From Balneolales bacterium (GTDB lineage Bacteria > Bacteroidota > Rhodothermia > Balneolales > Natronogracilivirgulaceae), in assembly GCA_007133875.1 (NCBI GenBank), contig SLLW01000439.1, positions 1-12,488 of the forward strand: DNA of 12,488 nucleotides, in the 5' to 3' direction. The position numbers and the translations under genes were made by a program. The notes beneath the pieces are model-generated. The model saw only the letters and a program-made list of their open reading frames with translations. It searched no databases and was not told the origin of the DNA. Positions 1 through 6,988 of the stretch are shown one piece after another; the stretch's first letter is position 1; the number at the start of each line of letters is the position of its first letter.

Positions 1-232
1 ATTACAAGTATTGCTGGCGATTGATGAAAAAAAAGTACAGTAATTGTTCCAGTGAGAAAAAAAAGTTTCGAATGATCCGCAGAAGTGATATCGTCTATAT
101 GAATATTGATACTATTAATAACTCGTGCTGTTGCATATAAATTCTCCGGATGTATGGATTGAACCCTTTCGTATTGACCGGAGCCTGTTGGCAGCCATTC
201 CATTATTATAAGATAACCAACTTTTTGAACCC
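1..232. promoter_or_regulatory. AT-rich upstream region of the oxyR-like gene
   Basis: This leading stretch holds no gene I can support. It contains two identical 11-bp elements, GAAAAAAAAGT, at 26-36 and 56-66, exactly 30 bp apart. An AT-rich block follows with GATA at 87-90 and again at 108-111, 21 bp apart, each followed by a CTAT (95-98 and 112-115). LysR regulators often bind AT-rich dyads near their own start, but the spacing does not fit the four-element OxyR consensus. TTGCAT (131-136) and TATGGA (153-158), 16 bp apart, form a weak candidate promoter. No Shine-Dalgarno sequence precedes the start codon at 233. Confidence 0.3.
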
Positions 233-1168
233 ATGAATTTACAGCAACTGACCTATGTCATTGCCATCGACCGGTTTCGTCATTTTGCACGGGCAGCTGA
301 ACAGTGCGGTGTCACGCAACCGACCTTAAGCACGATGGTCAACCGCTTTGAAGAGGAGGTCGGTGTCAAAGTTTTTGACCGAAGCCGATCACCGGTAATA
401 CCAACCGAAACGGGGAAACTCATTATAGCCCAGGCACGCCGAATCCTTGATGAAATTGAGCATCTGAAACATCTTGCGGGTGAAATGTCCGACCAGGTGG
501 AAGGCGAACTTCGTTTGGGAATCATACCAACAGTCGCTCCGTTTTTGTTGCCGTTATTTCTTTCTGATTTATTGACAGAGCACAAAAAACTAAAAATATC
601 GATTAGCGAACTGACTACTTCCGAAATTATCGCGCAACTGAAAACCAATTCGATCGATGCAGGAATCCTTGCAACACCACTTGATCAGGAATCCATTCGA
701 GAGATTCCACTCTATAATGAGCCATTTGTGGTCTATCAGGGGAAAAACCTGGCATATAACGCTGAAAAATATATCACAGTTAAGGAGATTAATCTGGATA
801 ACCTCTGGCTTCTGGAGGAGGGGCACTGCCTGCGAAGCCAGATTGCCACCCTTTGCGAGTTGAAAAAGCAGAAACCGATGCGCAGTAATCTCGTATACGA
901 AGCAGGAAGCATCGATTCCCTGAAGCGACTCGTGGATTTCAACAATGGAGTTACAATCTTGCCGCTGCTTGCAATCCGTGAATTCTCTAAAGAGGAGATG
1001 GCATCGGTTCAGTACTTCAAAGAGCCCGAACCCGTCCGCCAAATCAGTATTGTGACCTACAGACATCAACTCAAAGAGCGGATTGTAGATGTACTGCAGG
1101 CTATGATCAGGGAAAAAGTAGAGCCGATACTTGGTAATTCAAAGGCAGTTGAAATTCTGGGAATCTGA
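233..1168 (+). CDS. oxyR: OxyR-like LysR-family peroxide-responsive regulator
   Basis: This 311-residue protein has the usual LysR-family length. A winged helix-turn-helix spans about residues 1-60 (FARAAEQCGVTQPTLSTMV is the recognition region). A linker helix and a two-lobed regulatory domain follow from about 90 to 300. The motif LLEEGHCLRSQIATLC places cysteines at 199 and 208, the same numbers and nine-residue spacing as the two redox cysteines of E. coli OxyR. The product is therefore expected to form a disulfide on hydrogen peroxide exposure and activate catalase/peroxidase-type genes, none of which lie in this window. The start is the first ATG of the frame and matches family N-termini. 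It lies upstream of a tRNA gene and is probably transcribed alone. The OxyR assignment is firm from the cysteine motif; the targets are inference. Confidence 0.93.
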   Translation: MNLQQLTYVIAIDRFRHFARAAEQCGVTQPTLSTMVNRFEEEVGVKVFDRSRSPVIPTETGKLIIAQARRILDEIEHLKHLAGEMSDQVEGELRLGIIPTVAPFLLPLFLSDLLTEHKKLKISISELTTSEIIAQLKTNSIDAGILATPLDQESIREIPLYNEPFVVYQGKNLAYNAEKYITVKEINLDNLWLLEEGHCLRSQIATLCELKKQKPMRSNLVYEAGSIDSLKRLVDFNNGVTILPLLAIREFSKEEMASVQYFKEPEPVRQISIVTYRHQLKERIVDVLQAMIREKVEPILGNSKAVEILGI

Positions 1169-1382
1169 GGGATTTTTTTCACAGGGGCTCATTTTCCCGG
1201 TAACCGTTCTGTTGGTCCTGCTGCAGTTAACGAAATATCGGACAGGTGCAGCCAATTGCGGTAATCACCGAAAAAGTATTGTGAGAAATCGGGTAAAGTG
1301 ATATCTTGTTTTTTCTCAACGAAACGGATATCAGGTTGTGAACATGTGTAATCGGATTCTTCGATCCGGTTCGGAAAAATAA
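1169..1382. other. Short intergenic region between oxyR and tRNA-Val
   Basis: No reading frame of note occurs here. A T7 run just after the oxyR stop (about 1174-1180) could mark the end of that transcript, but the stem before it is weak. A small inverted repeat, CGGAT (1353-1357) and ATCCG (1364-1368) with a 6-nt loop, lies just upstream of the tRNA. I could not identify a convincing tRNA promoter; TTGTGA at 1336-1341 is the best -35 candidate and has no good -10 partner. Confidence 0.4.
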
Positions 1383-1456
1383 GGGTTCTTAGCTCAGTTG
1401 GTTAGAGCGCTACGTTGACATCGTAGAGGTCGGCAGTTCGAATCTGCCAGAACCCA
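1383..1456 (+). tRNA. tRNA-Val (anticodon GAC)
   Basis: The 74-nt sequence folds into a full cloverleaf. The acceptor stem GGGTTCT (1383-1389) pairs perfectly with AGAACCC (1449-1455), and the discriminator A is at 1456. The D-arm stem is GCTC/GAGC (1392-1395, 1405-1408). The anticodon stem is CTACG/CGTAG (1410-1414, 1422-1426) with loop TTGACAT, placing GAC at 1417-1419, which reads the valine codons GUC and GUU. The T-arm is GGCAG/CTGCC with loop TTCGAAT (1437-1443). The 3' CCA is not encoded, so it must be added after transcription. The anticodon assignment is direct from the loop. Confidence 0.97.
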
Positions 1457-1871
1457 CAACCGAATAGAAATCAATGGTTTAGCCCGTCCGCTTTGTCTTG
1501 CTTTTTCTTGCCATTCTCCCCATCCCACAATTTCTTGCCTCCTCACACGGCTGCGTTTTTTTGAATGTCGCAAAACGATGTTCATACTGTGTTTATCTGC
1601 GATGGGCAACACTCTTTAGCGAAAATAGTTGATCTTTATTTGAACTGTAGATCGGTTTTTCTAACTTTCCGCACATATAAAGTATTACCGGGGTCAGGTG
1701 GTAGCATCTGATTCTTTCTGTAGTCTCATTTTTTTTAAATCTGAGTCAGTATTTTTCCTGCTCTTTAGTCATTTTTACCTCGATTTTATTATTGGCGGAC
1801 AGTAAATATTTCCGGTTCCGTCTGTACCTGACTAATTGAAAAGGTTTTACTGTATATAAACCATTATCGCT
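1457..1871. other. Gene-free region upstream of the cbb3 operon
   Basis: I see no coding region in these 415 bases. The stretch around 1488-1548 is strongly pyrimidine-rich on the plus strand, and a T7 run lies near 1555-1561. The end must hold the promoter of the oxidase operon: TATATA/TATAAA at 1853-1860 is a candidate -10 and CTGACT at 1828-1833 a poor -35. That would leave a leader of only a few bases before the ccoS ATG at 1872, which has no Shine-Dalgarno sequence. An FNR-type half site TTGAT lies at 1629-1633 without its partner, so oxygen control by FNR is not supported. Confidence 0.35.
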
Positions 1872-2096
1872 ATGAGTACCGGAGCTGTTATTCTGGTCTT
1901 GTCTTCACTTCTGATCATTTCAGGGGGATTGGCACTATTTCTCTGGGCTTTTTTTAACGGACAGTTCGACAATATCCGCAAAGGAAGCATGCTGCCATTT
2001 GATGACGAAGAGCCGGCAGGAAAACGCACCGACCAGATATTCATGGACAAAGAGGAAGGAGAAGCTCAAGAACGTGAGTCAAGCGAAAAAAAGTAA
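1872..2096 (+). CDS. ccoS: cbb3-type cytochrome oxidase assembly protein CcoS
   Basis: This is a 74-residue protein with a single N-terminal transmembrane helix (about residues 4-27). The family signature follows it: a small aromatic segment ending in FFNGQFDNI, then a conserved acidic patch FDDEE near residues 43-47, and a hydrophilic charged tail. CcoS proteins are small membrane factors needed for cofactor insertion into the catalytic subunit of cbb3 oxidases. Identity rests on the TM + GQFDN + FDDE pattern and on its position directly before ccoN. Family members are often about 45-70 residues, so the lysine/glutamate-rich tail is slightly long. Its last 23 bases overlap the preferred start of ccoN in another frame, suggesting translational coupling. 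Finding ccoS first rather than after ccoI is unusual. Confidence 0.88.
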   Translation: MSTGAVILVLSSLLIISGGLALFLWAFFNGQFDNIRKGSMLPFDDEEPAGKRTDQIFMDKEEGEAQERESSEKK

Positions 2097-3507
2097 GCAA
2101 AGAAAAGAGTTCAATGTAGCAGATCTCGATCGCAAAGCGCGATATGTAGTACTGTTCTTGATTCTCTCAGGTGTGTTCTGGCTGCTTTTCGGAACGCTTC
2201 TGGCATTGGTGGCATCGATAAAAATGCACCTTCCTGACTGGCTGGGTTCGGCCGGGTGGCTCACCTTCGGCAGAGTTCGCCCCTTGCATCTGAATGTCAT
2301 GGTTTACGGGTGGGCGTCACTTACCGGAGCCGGCGTATCGCTCTGGATGCTGAGCCGTTTACTCAAAGTCCCCATCCCTCTCAGAGGGTACATCATCGTG
2401 GCAGGAGCCATCTGGAATATCGCATTGCTTGTGGGGAGCATTCAAATCCTTGCAGGGTTTTCAAGGGGTATTGAATGGCTGGAGTTTCCGGTGTCGACCA
2501 TGGTCGTCATTGTTCTCTGTGTTATCATCATGGCAAGATCAGTTATAGTCATGGTCATGACCCGCTCAGTAAAGCAACTCTATGTGTCGGTTTGGTACAT
2601 AATCGCTGCATTTGTGTGGTTCCCGCTTCTTGGACTGGTATCATCTTTCCCCATTTTTGATACACCAACCGTCCAGGCGGGCATGAACTGGTGGTATGCT
2701 CATAACGCTCTTGGCTTGTGGTTTACCCCCATCGGCCTGGCCGCTGCTTATTATTTCATACCCAAAGTACTTGGGCGACCCATCTACAGCTACGGATTAT
2801 CCCTGCTCGGTTTCTGGGGATTGGCATTGTTTTACAACTGGAACGGGTTTCATCATTTAATTGGATCTCCGCTTCCAACGTGGTTCATTACCATCTCCAT
2901 CGCCGCCAGTGTTATGATGATCATTCCGGTAGTCGTTGTTGCCGTTAATCATCACATGACTGTGGTTGGATCCTTCAGTGCCGTCACGTATTCCCCAACC
3001 TTGAGATTTGTCGTTTTTGCGGCCATGAGCTATACCTTTGTCAGCCTTCAGGGCAGCATGCAGGCGCTTCGTTCGGTCAATGAAGTGATCCACTTCACCC
3101 ACTTTGTTATAGCTCATGCACACATCGGTATGTATGCATTTGTCACTATGATGCTTTTCGGCGCATGTTATTACATTTTGCCCCGGATCACGCTTCGGGA
3201 GTGGCATTCAAAAAAACTTATCAAGTGGCACTTCTGGCTGACCGCTATCGGTATCATTATCTATGCCGGAGCACTGCAGGGTATCGGTATATTCCAGGGT
3301 TTTTCGATGAATGATCCCGATGTCCCCTTCACGGATACGGTTACGATGACGATTCCCTATCTGATTGCACGCTCAGTATCCGGAATACTTATGAGCGCCG
3401 GACACCTGATTTTTGTCTGGCTGCTTATTCGCATGGTGTTTCAACCCGGTGAACAACCAGAAACCCCGCTGATCTGGGAAAAAATAAGAAAGGAGTTTGC
3501 CCTATGA
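2074..3507 (+). CDS. ccoN: cbb3-type cytochrome c oxidase catalytic subunit I (CcoN)
   Basis: This is the multi-pass haem-copper oxidase subunit that reduces oxygen to water at a haem b3/CuB centre and pumps protons. Numbered from a GTG start at 2074 (477 residues), all hallmark ligands are visible: His72 (HLNVMVYGW) and His350 for low-spin haem b, His348 for haem b3 (AHAHIG), and His210, His260 and His261 for CuB. Tyr254 lies six residues before the His pair, matching the Tyr cross-linked to the first CuB histidine in cbb3 enzymes. An upstream ATG at 1999 would give 502 residues, but that extension lies wholly inside ccoS and looks non-native. The GTG has AGGAAGGAG about 12 nt upstream (2053-2061) and gives the usual family length. 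The stop overlaps the ccoO start by four bases. Confidence 0.95.
   Translation: MSQAKKSKQRKEFNVADLDRKARYVVLFLILSGVFWLLFGTLLALVASIKMHLPDWLGSAGWLTFGRVRPLHLNVMVYGWASLTGAGVSLWMLSRLLKVPIPLRGYIIVAGAIWNIALLVGSIQILAGFSRGIEWLEFPVSTMVVIVLCVIIMARSVIVMVMTRSVKQLYVSVWYIIAAFVWFPLLGLVSSFPIFDTPTVQAGMNWWYAHNALGLWFTPIGLAAAYYFIPKVLGRPIYSYGLSLLGFWGLALFYNWNGFHHLIGSPLPTWFITISIAASVMMIIPVVVVAVNHHMTVVGSFSAVTYSPTLRFVVFAAMSYTFVSLQGSMQALRSVNEVIHFTHFVIAHAHIGMYAFVTMMLFGACYYILPRITLREWHSKKLIKWHFWLTAIGIIIYAGALQGIGIFQGFSMNDPDVPFTDTVTMTIPYLIARSVSGILMSAGHLIFVWLLIRMVFQPGEQPETPLIWEKIRKEFAL
3486..3503 (+). promoter_or_regulatory. Ribosome binding site of ccoO
   Basis: AGGAG at 3491-3495, inside the 3' end of ccoN, sits 8 nt before the ATG at 3504. 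It supports the ATGA overlap start (3504-3507) and shows that this organism does use Shine-Dalgarno pairing at least in this operon. Confidence 0.75.
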
Positions 3508-4076
3508 TCCGGTACTCCATTTTACTCTTCGGCATCATTGCCACATTTTTGATTGCCATGTTTGGACTGACCATCCTTCCCAAAATTTTTATCGATGAAG
3601 GGGTCAAGGATCCGACCTATTTCACCCCATTCGAAGTAAGAGAAGGACATCGTATTTTTGTCCGTGAAGGATGTATTTATTGCCACTCGAAACAGACTCG
3701 GCCGGAAGGTTTCGGGGCGGATGTGGAGCGCGGATGGGGACGGGCAAGCGAAGCTACCGACTACCGCAATCTGCTTCCACACAATCTGGGTACGATGCGC
3801 ACCGGTCCCGATCTTGCCAACATCGGTGCCCGCCAACCTGGAGAGGAATGGCATTATATCAACCTTTACCAACCCCGGGCAATTAACGAAGAGAGCATCA
3901 TGCCGCAGTTTCCCTGGCTATTTGAAGTTTTCAGTGAGGATGCGCGGCCGGGGCGGGATGGATTGAATCTGCCCGAGCGGTTCCGCATACCCGGCATGAA
4001 AATTCTGCCTGCCGACGAAGCACGCTATCTGGTGGCATATCTCATATCTCTGGACCAGGAAACAGGAGTGCAATAA
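3504..4076 (+). CDS. ccoO: cbb3-type cytochrome c oxidase subunit II, monohaem cytochrome c (CcoO)
   Basis: This 190-residue membrane-anchored cytochrome c has one N-terminal transmembrane helix (about residues 4-24) and a periplasmic haem domain. The haem-binding motif CIYCH lies at residues 57-61, within the family context REGCIYCHSKQ. The likely axial methionine is Met133 in SIMPQFPWLF, also a CcoO signature. The motif RTGPDLANIGAR (about 99-110) is typical. CcoO carries electrons from CcoP or soluble cytochromes to the low-spin haem of CcoN. The gene overlaps ccoN by 4 bp and its stop shares one base with the ccoP start (TAATG at 4074-4078), so the three subunits should be translationally coupled. 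Length is close to the usual roughly 200 residues. Confidence 0.95.
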   Translation: MIRYSILLFGIIATFLIAMFGLTILPKIFIDEGVKDPTYFTPFEVREGHRIFVREGCIYCHSKQTRPEGFGADVERGWGRASEATDYRNLLPHNLGTMRTGPDLANIGARQPGEEWHYINLYQPRAINEESIMPQFPWLFEVFSEDARPGRDGLNLPERFRIPGMKILPADEARYLVAYLISLDQETGVQ

Positions 4077-4720
4077 TGGCTGATGAACGCTACTTTGGGG
4101 ACCGGGAGGATTATCAAAGCATGGAAGAGCTCCACAGGGCTGCCATGGAGAAGGAAGAGCAGATACCCGAGGAGGGGAATGAACGCGGTCCCTGGTGGAT
4201 GTATGTCATCATTGTGCTCACACTTGCCTTCGGCTTTTTCTATATGGGCCGGTATCTGGGTGAAATTTCTGATCGTCCGCACGTACTTTTTGCGGAACCG
4301 GAACCTGCCGAACTTGAGGAAGAAGAATTCGATCCGATGCAGGTTGGCTCGCGGATCTATACGAGATTGTGCCAGTCATGCCATCAGCAGGATGGTTCCG
4401 GGGTGGAAGGGGCGTTTCCTCCGCTCGATGGATCAGATTGGGTAATTGGTGATCCACAGCGTCCCGTCAATATCGTACTGCACGGTTTTGAGGGTGAAAT
4501 TGCACGCAACGGCGTAACCTACAATGCGTTGATGCCCGGTTTTTCGCGACTTGTTTCGGACGAGGATGTAGCCGCTGTTGTGACCTATATCCGCAATTCA
4601 TTCGGAAACGAGGCGCCGGAAGTCGCACCCGAAGAAGTCGCTGAAATAAGGGATGCCACGCAGGACCGAACATCCCCCTGGACCGAAGATGAGCTCAACG
4701 AATTTATTGAAGAGCGATAA
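4076..4720 (+). CDS. ccoP: cbb3-type cytochrome c oxidase subunit III, monohaem CcoP-like
   Basis: This 214-residue protein starts with a charged cytoplasmic segment of about 38 residues. A single transmembrane helix follows (about 40-60, starting PWWMYVIIV), then an acidic linker (EPEPAELEEEEFDP), one cytochrome c domain and an acidic C-terminal tail. Only one haem motif is present, CQSCH at residues 99-103, with a likely axial Met153 (NALMPGF). Classical CcoP has two CxxCH motifs and about 290-310 residues, so this is a shortened, monohaem form. Position after ccoO, the N-terminal helix and the GSGVEGAFPPL context support the CcoP role as electron entry subunit. AGGAG at 4064-4068 lies 7 nt before the start. 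No separate ccoQ lies between ccoO and ccoP. Confidence 0.9.
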   Translation: MADERYFGDREDYQSMEELHRAAMEKEEQIPEEGNERGPWWMYVIIVLTLAFGFFYMGRYLGEISDRPHVLFAEPEPAELEEEEFDPMQVGSRIYTRLCQSCHQQDGSGVEGAFPPLDGSDWVIGDPQRPVNIVLHGFEGEIARNGVTYNALMPGFSRLVSDEDVAAVVTYIRNSFGNEAPEVAPEEVAEIRDATQDRTSPWTEDELNEFIEER

Positions 4721-6968
4721 AAAACATATTACCTCGGCGTGTACGCATTGCGGCCTGCCGGTTCGTACTGGTCCTTCCCCGCGTTCGCGCCAAAAACAGA
4801 GCGGCAAGGCCACTGTTTTCTGCTGTTTTGGATGCCGGATGGTATGGGAAGTGGAACGGCATAGCGATAGCGAAACAGGTGGATCACCGGATAACCGTTT
4901 GTCACCGCTCAACCTGCTCTATCTGAGATTCGCTCTTGCACTGATCGCTTCCATCTTTCTTATATTCATCAGTATTACACTTCACTTTGAATCTGATCAG
5001 GCTCCCGTCTTTCTGCGTTACATCAGTCTGGTACTGGCGACGGGTGTCATGTTTTTGCTTGCCGGTCCTTTTCTTGACAATCTCAAGCGTGAGATATCTG
5101 ATCGAAGACTAAGCCTGGCATCTTTGATTTTCACCGGATCCGGTGCCGCTTATCTGCTTTCGGCCTGGAATACGCTTTCGGCCGGAGTGCCGGGTGGATG
5201 GGGGCTGCCCGTAGGTGAAGTCGCTGCACATACCGGGCCGACCTACTTCGAGACCTCGGCGATGATACTCACCTTTTACATTGGAAGTCTGCTTATTGAT
5301 ACCCGCATCAAGCGAGGCATGGCAGCATATTCCAAATTCTGGCAGCCACAGTCTACCCCGGAAGTACTCAGGGTAGAAGAGCAGGGCGAAGATTCTGCAG
5401 CAACGGTTCGTACGACGGCTGATACACTGGCCGTTGGTGACCGGTTTCTGGCTGAAGCCGGACAGCCGGTATTGACAGATGCTCAGGTTGCGAGTGGCAA
5501 CGGCTTTGTAGATGAATCACATCTTACCGGAGAGCCCGATCCCGTTTCCAGAAAAACGGGCGACTCTGTTTCGGCCGGAAGCATCAGCATTGATGGCGGC
5601 CTCACTTTAAGAGTCACACATCCCTATAAAGAATCGTCACTGCGTGAATATATCCGGCAGGCGCGGGCGATGCGGTCCCGGCCCGGGTATTATGAGCGGG
5701 CAGCCGCCCGGGGCGCTACTATTCTGCTTGTATTTGTCATCATTGCCGCATTTTTCGGCCTTGGATATCATTCATCAGCGCATGGGTTGTCTGCCGGCCT
5801 GCAGGTTTTTCTGGCGGTCTTGCTTATCGGCTGTCCATGTGCTTTTTCCATTTCCACCCCGGCGGCATTGTGGGTGGCTAATCAGCGGCTTCATCGCTCC
5901 GGTGTTATTGCGATGGGGGGAAGCCGGGCACTGGAGAAACTTTCCGACACCAGGGTGGTTCTTTTTGATAAGACCGGTACCCTGACAGAAGGAGTGGCTT
6001 TTCGCTCAATCCAGCGGGTGGAAGATAATCCTGAATGGCCGGTAGACCGATTAATGAGCCTCGCCGGTGGTGTTGAGCTCGATCAGCCTCACCCGTTTGC
6101 GCGAGCTTTTCGCAGATATCTGGATCAGCACGAACTGGAGCCGGTCCGTCCGGATGAAACACGTTTGCTGCCTGGCCGGGGCATGGAAGGGTGGCTGCAG
6201 GATCGCACTCATCATATTCTTCTGGTCAATAACAGTCACCCGATGGCACAGGAGCAGCTGGCCGAGAGTGAGCTCGGGTTGTTTCTGGATGACCGTTTGA
6301 TGTTGCGCCTGCGTATATACCAGCCCCCTCGACATCAGCTTGAAAATGTCATTTACTCCCTTCGCAAGGATCTTAATATAAAAGTGGCGGTACTTACCGG
6401 AGATCCAAGTGATGTATCATCGGCGATGCCGGGTAGCTCCGGATCGAAGTGGCATGACGGTTTCTCTGCGAATCACGATGATGTAGACTATCACAAGGGC
6501 TGTACTCCTGAACAAAAAGCGGCATTGGTTGATACATATCGGAAAACATATGGAAAGGTGATGTTTGTAGGGGACGGAACCAATGACCTGATGGCAATCA
6601 ATAAAGCAGATTTAGGTGCAGGAGTTTATAACGGCTCACTCAGCATAAAAAACCATGCCGATTTTGTGTTGTATCATCCCCATCTGGGGGTGATACCCGA
6701 AATGTTGCAATTTTCCGGAAAAATTACCGGCACCATACGTGGAAACTTCTTCTGGGCTGTAGCCTACAATGCTGTCGGCATCGGCGTGGCCCTGATGGGA
6801 TGGCTGCACCCGTTTTTTGCGATCCTGGCCATGATGCTCAGCTCCCTTTTTGTGACATTCCACTCCGGTTCCCTTCAACGACGACAAAAATCTCTTGGAG
6901 AACTTGAGAATCAGGTGAATAACGTTACCGATGCGGCTTTGCTGCAACCCGGTGTCAGTGAAACGTAA
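4689..6968 (+). CDS. ccoI: Copper-transporting P1B-type ATPase CcoI (FixI-like)
   Basis: This 759-residue P-type ATPase is expected to move copper across the inner membrane for CuB assembly. The N-terminus has a cysteine cluster CTHC (Cys18, Cys21) and FCCFGC (Cys45, 46, 49), typical of CcoI. Four helices follow from about residue 74, then the actuator domain with HLTGEPDPV. The TM6 metal site is CPC (GCPCAFSISTP, residues 382-384), the phosphorylation motif is DKTGTLT at Asp427, the nucleotide-domain motif is QPHPFA, and the hinge is GDGTND around residue 629. The TM7 YN and TM8 MMLSS signatures are present. The usual HMA domain with its CxxC is absent, as the first helix begins only about 25 residues after the cysteine cluster. 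The start overlaps ccoP by 32 bp; an upstream ATG at 4653 (771 residues) is possible, and neither has a good ribosome binding site. Confidence 0.92.
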   Translation: MSSTNLLKSDKKHITSACTHCGLPVRTGPSPRSRQKQSGKATVFCCFGCRMVWEVERHSDSETGGSPDNRLSPLNLLYLRFALALIASIFLIFISITLHFESDQAPVFLRYISLVLATGVMFLLAGPFLDNLKREISDRRLSLASLIFTGSGAAYLLSAWNTLSAGVPGGWGLPVGEVAAHTGPTYFETSAMILTFYIGSLLIDTRIKRGMAAYSKFWQPQSTPEVLRVEEQGEDSAATVRTTADTLAVGDRFLAEAGQPVLTDAQVASGNGFVDESHLTGEPDPVSRKTGDSVSAGSISIDGGLTLRVTHPYKESSLREYIRQARAMRSRPGYYERAAARGATILLVFVIIAAFFGLGYHSSAHGLSAGLQVFLAVLLIGCPCAFSISTPAALWVANQRLHRSGVIAMGGSRALEKLSDTRVVLFDKTGTLTEGVAFRSIQRVEDNPEWPVDRLMSLAGGVELDQPHPFARAFRRYLDQHELEPVRPDETRLLPGRGMEGWLQDRTHHILLVNNSHPMAQEQLAESELGLFLDDRLMLRLRIYQPPRHQLENVIYSLRKDLNIKVAVLTGDPSDVSSAMPGSSGSKWHDGFSANHDDVDYHKGCTPEQKAALVDTYRKTYGKVMFVGDGTNDLMAINKADLGAGVYNGSLSIKNHADFVLYHPHLGVIPEMLQFSGKITGTIRGNFFWAVAYNAVGIGVALMGWLHPFFAILAMMLSSLFVTFHSGSLQRRQKSLGELENQVNNVTDAALLQPGVSET

Positions 6969-6988
6969 CATAGCGTATTTTATAAGAT

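Noticed and set aside
1..43. Possible end of a gene entering from the left (frame 2 reads LQVLLAIDEKKVQ then TAA at 41-43; frame 1 stops at 24).
   Set aside because: Too short to recognise, and two frames give equally plausible tails, so no call is made.
60..130. OxyR operator with four ATAG/CTAT elements.
   Set aside because: Two CTAT elements are 17 bp apart rather than 22, and the ATAG partners are missing.
590..1069. 159-codon reading frame opposite oxyR.
   Set aside because: Antisense to a firmly identified gene, no recognisable domain and no supporting start region.
1629..1644. FNR/Anr-type box upstream of the cbb3 operon.
   Set aside because: Only the half site TTGAT is present; the required ATCAA four bases later is missing.
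1383..1871. tRNA-Val as an integration site for a mobile element.
   Set aside because: No integrase, no repeat of the tRNA 3' end, and ordinary housekeeping genes follow.
2857..3207. 116-codon reading frame opposite ccoN.
   Set aside because: Shadow of the strongly conserved ccoN gene; no family resemblance and skewed composition.
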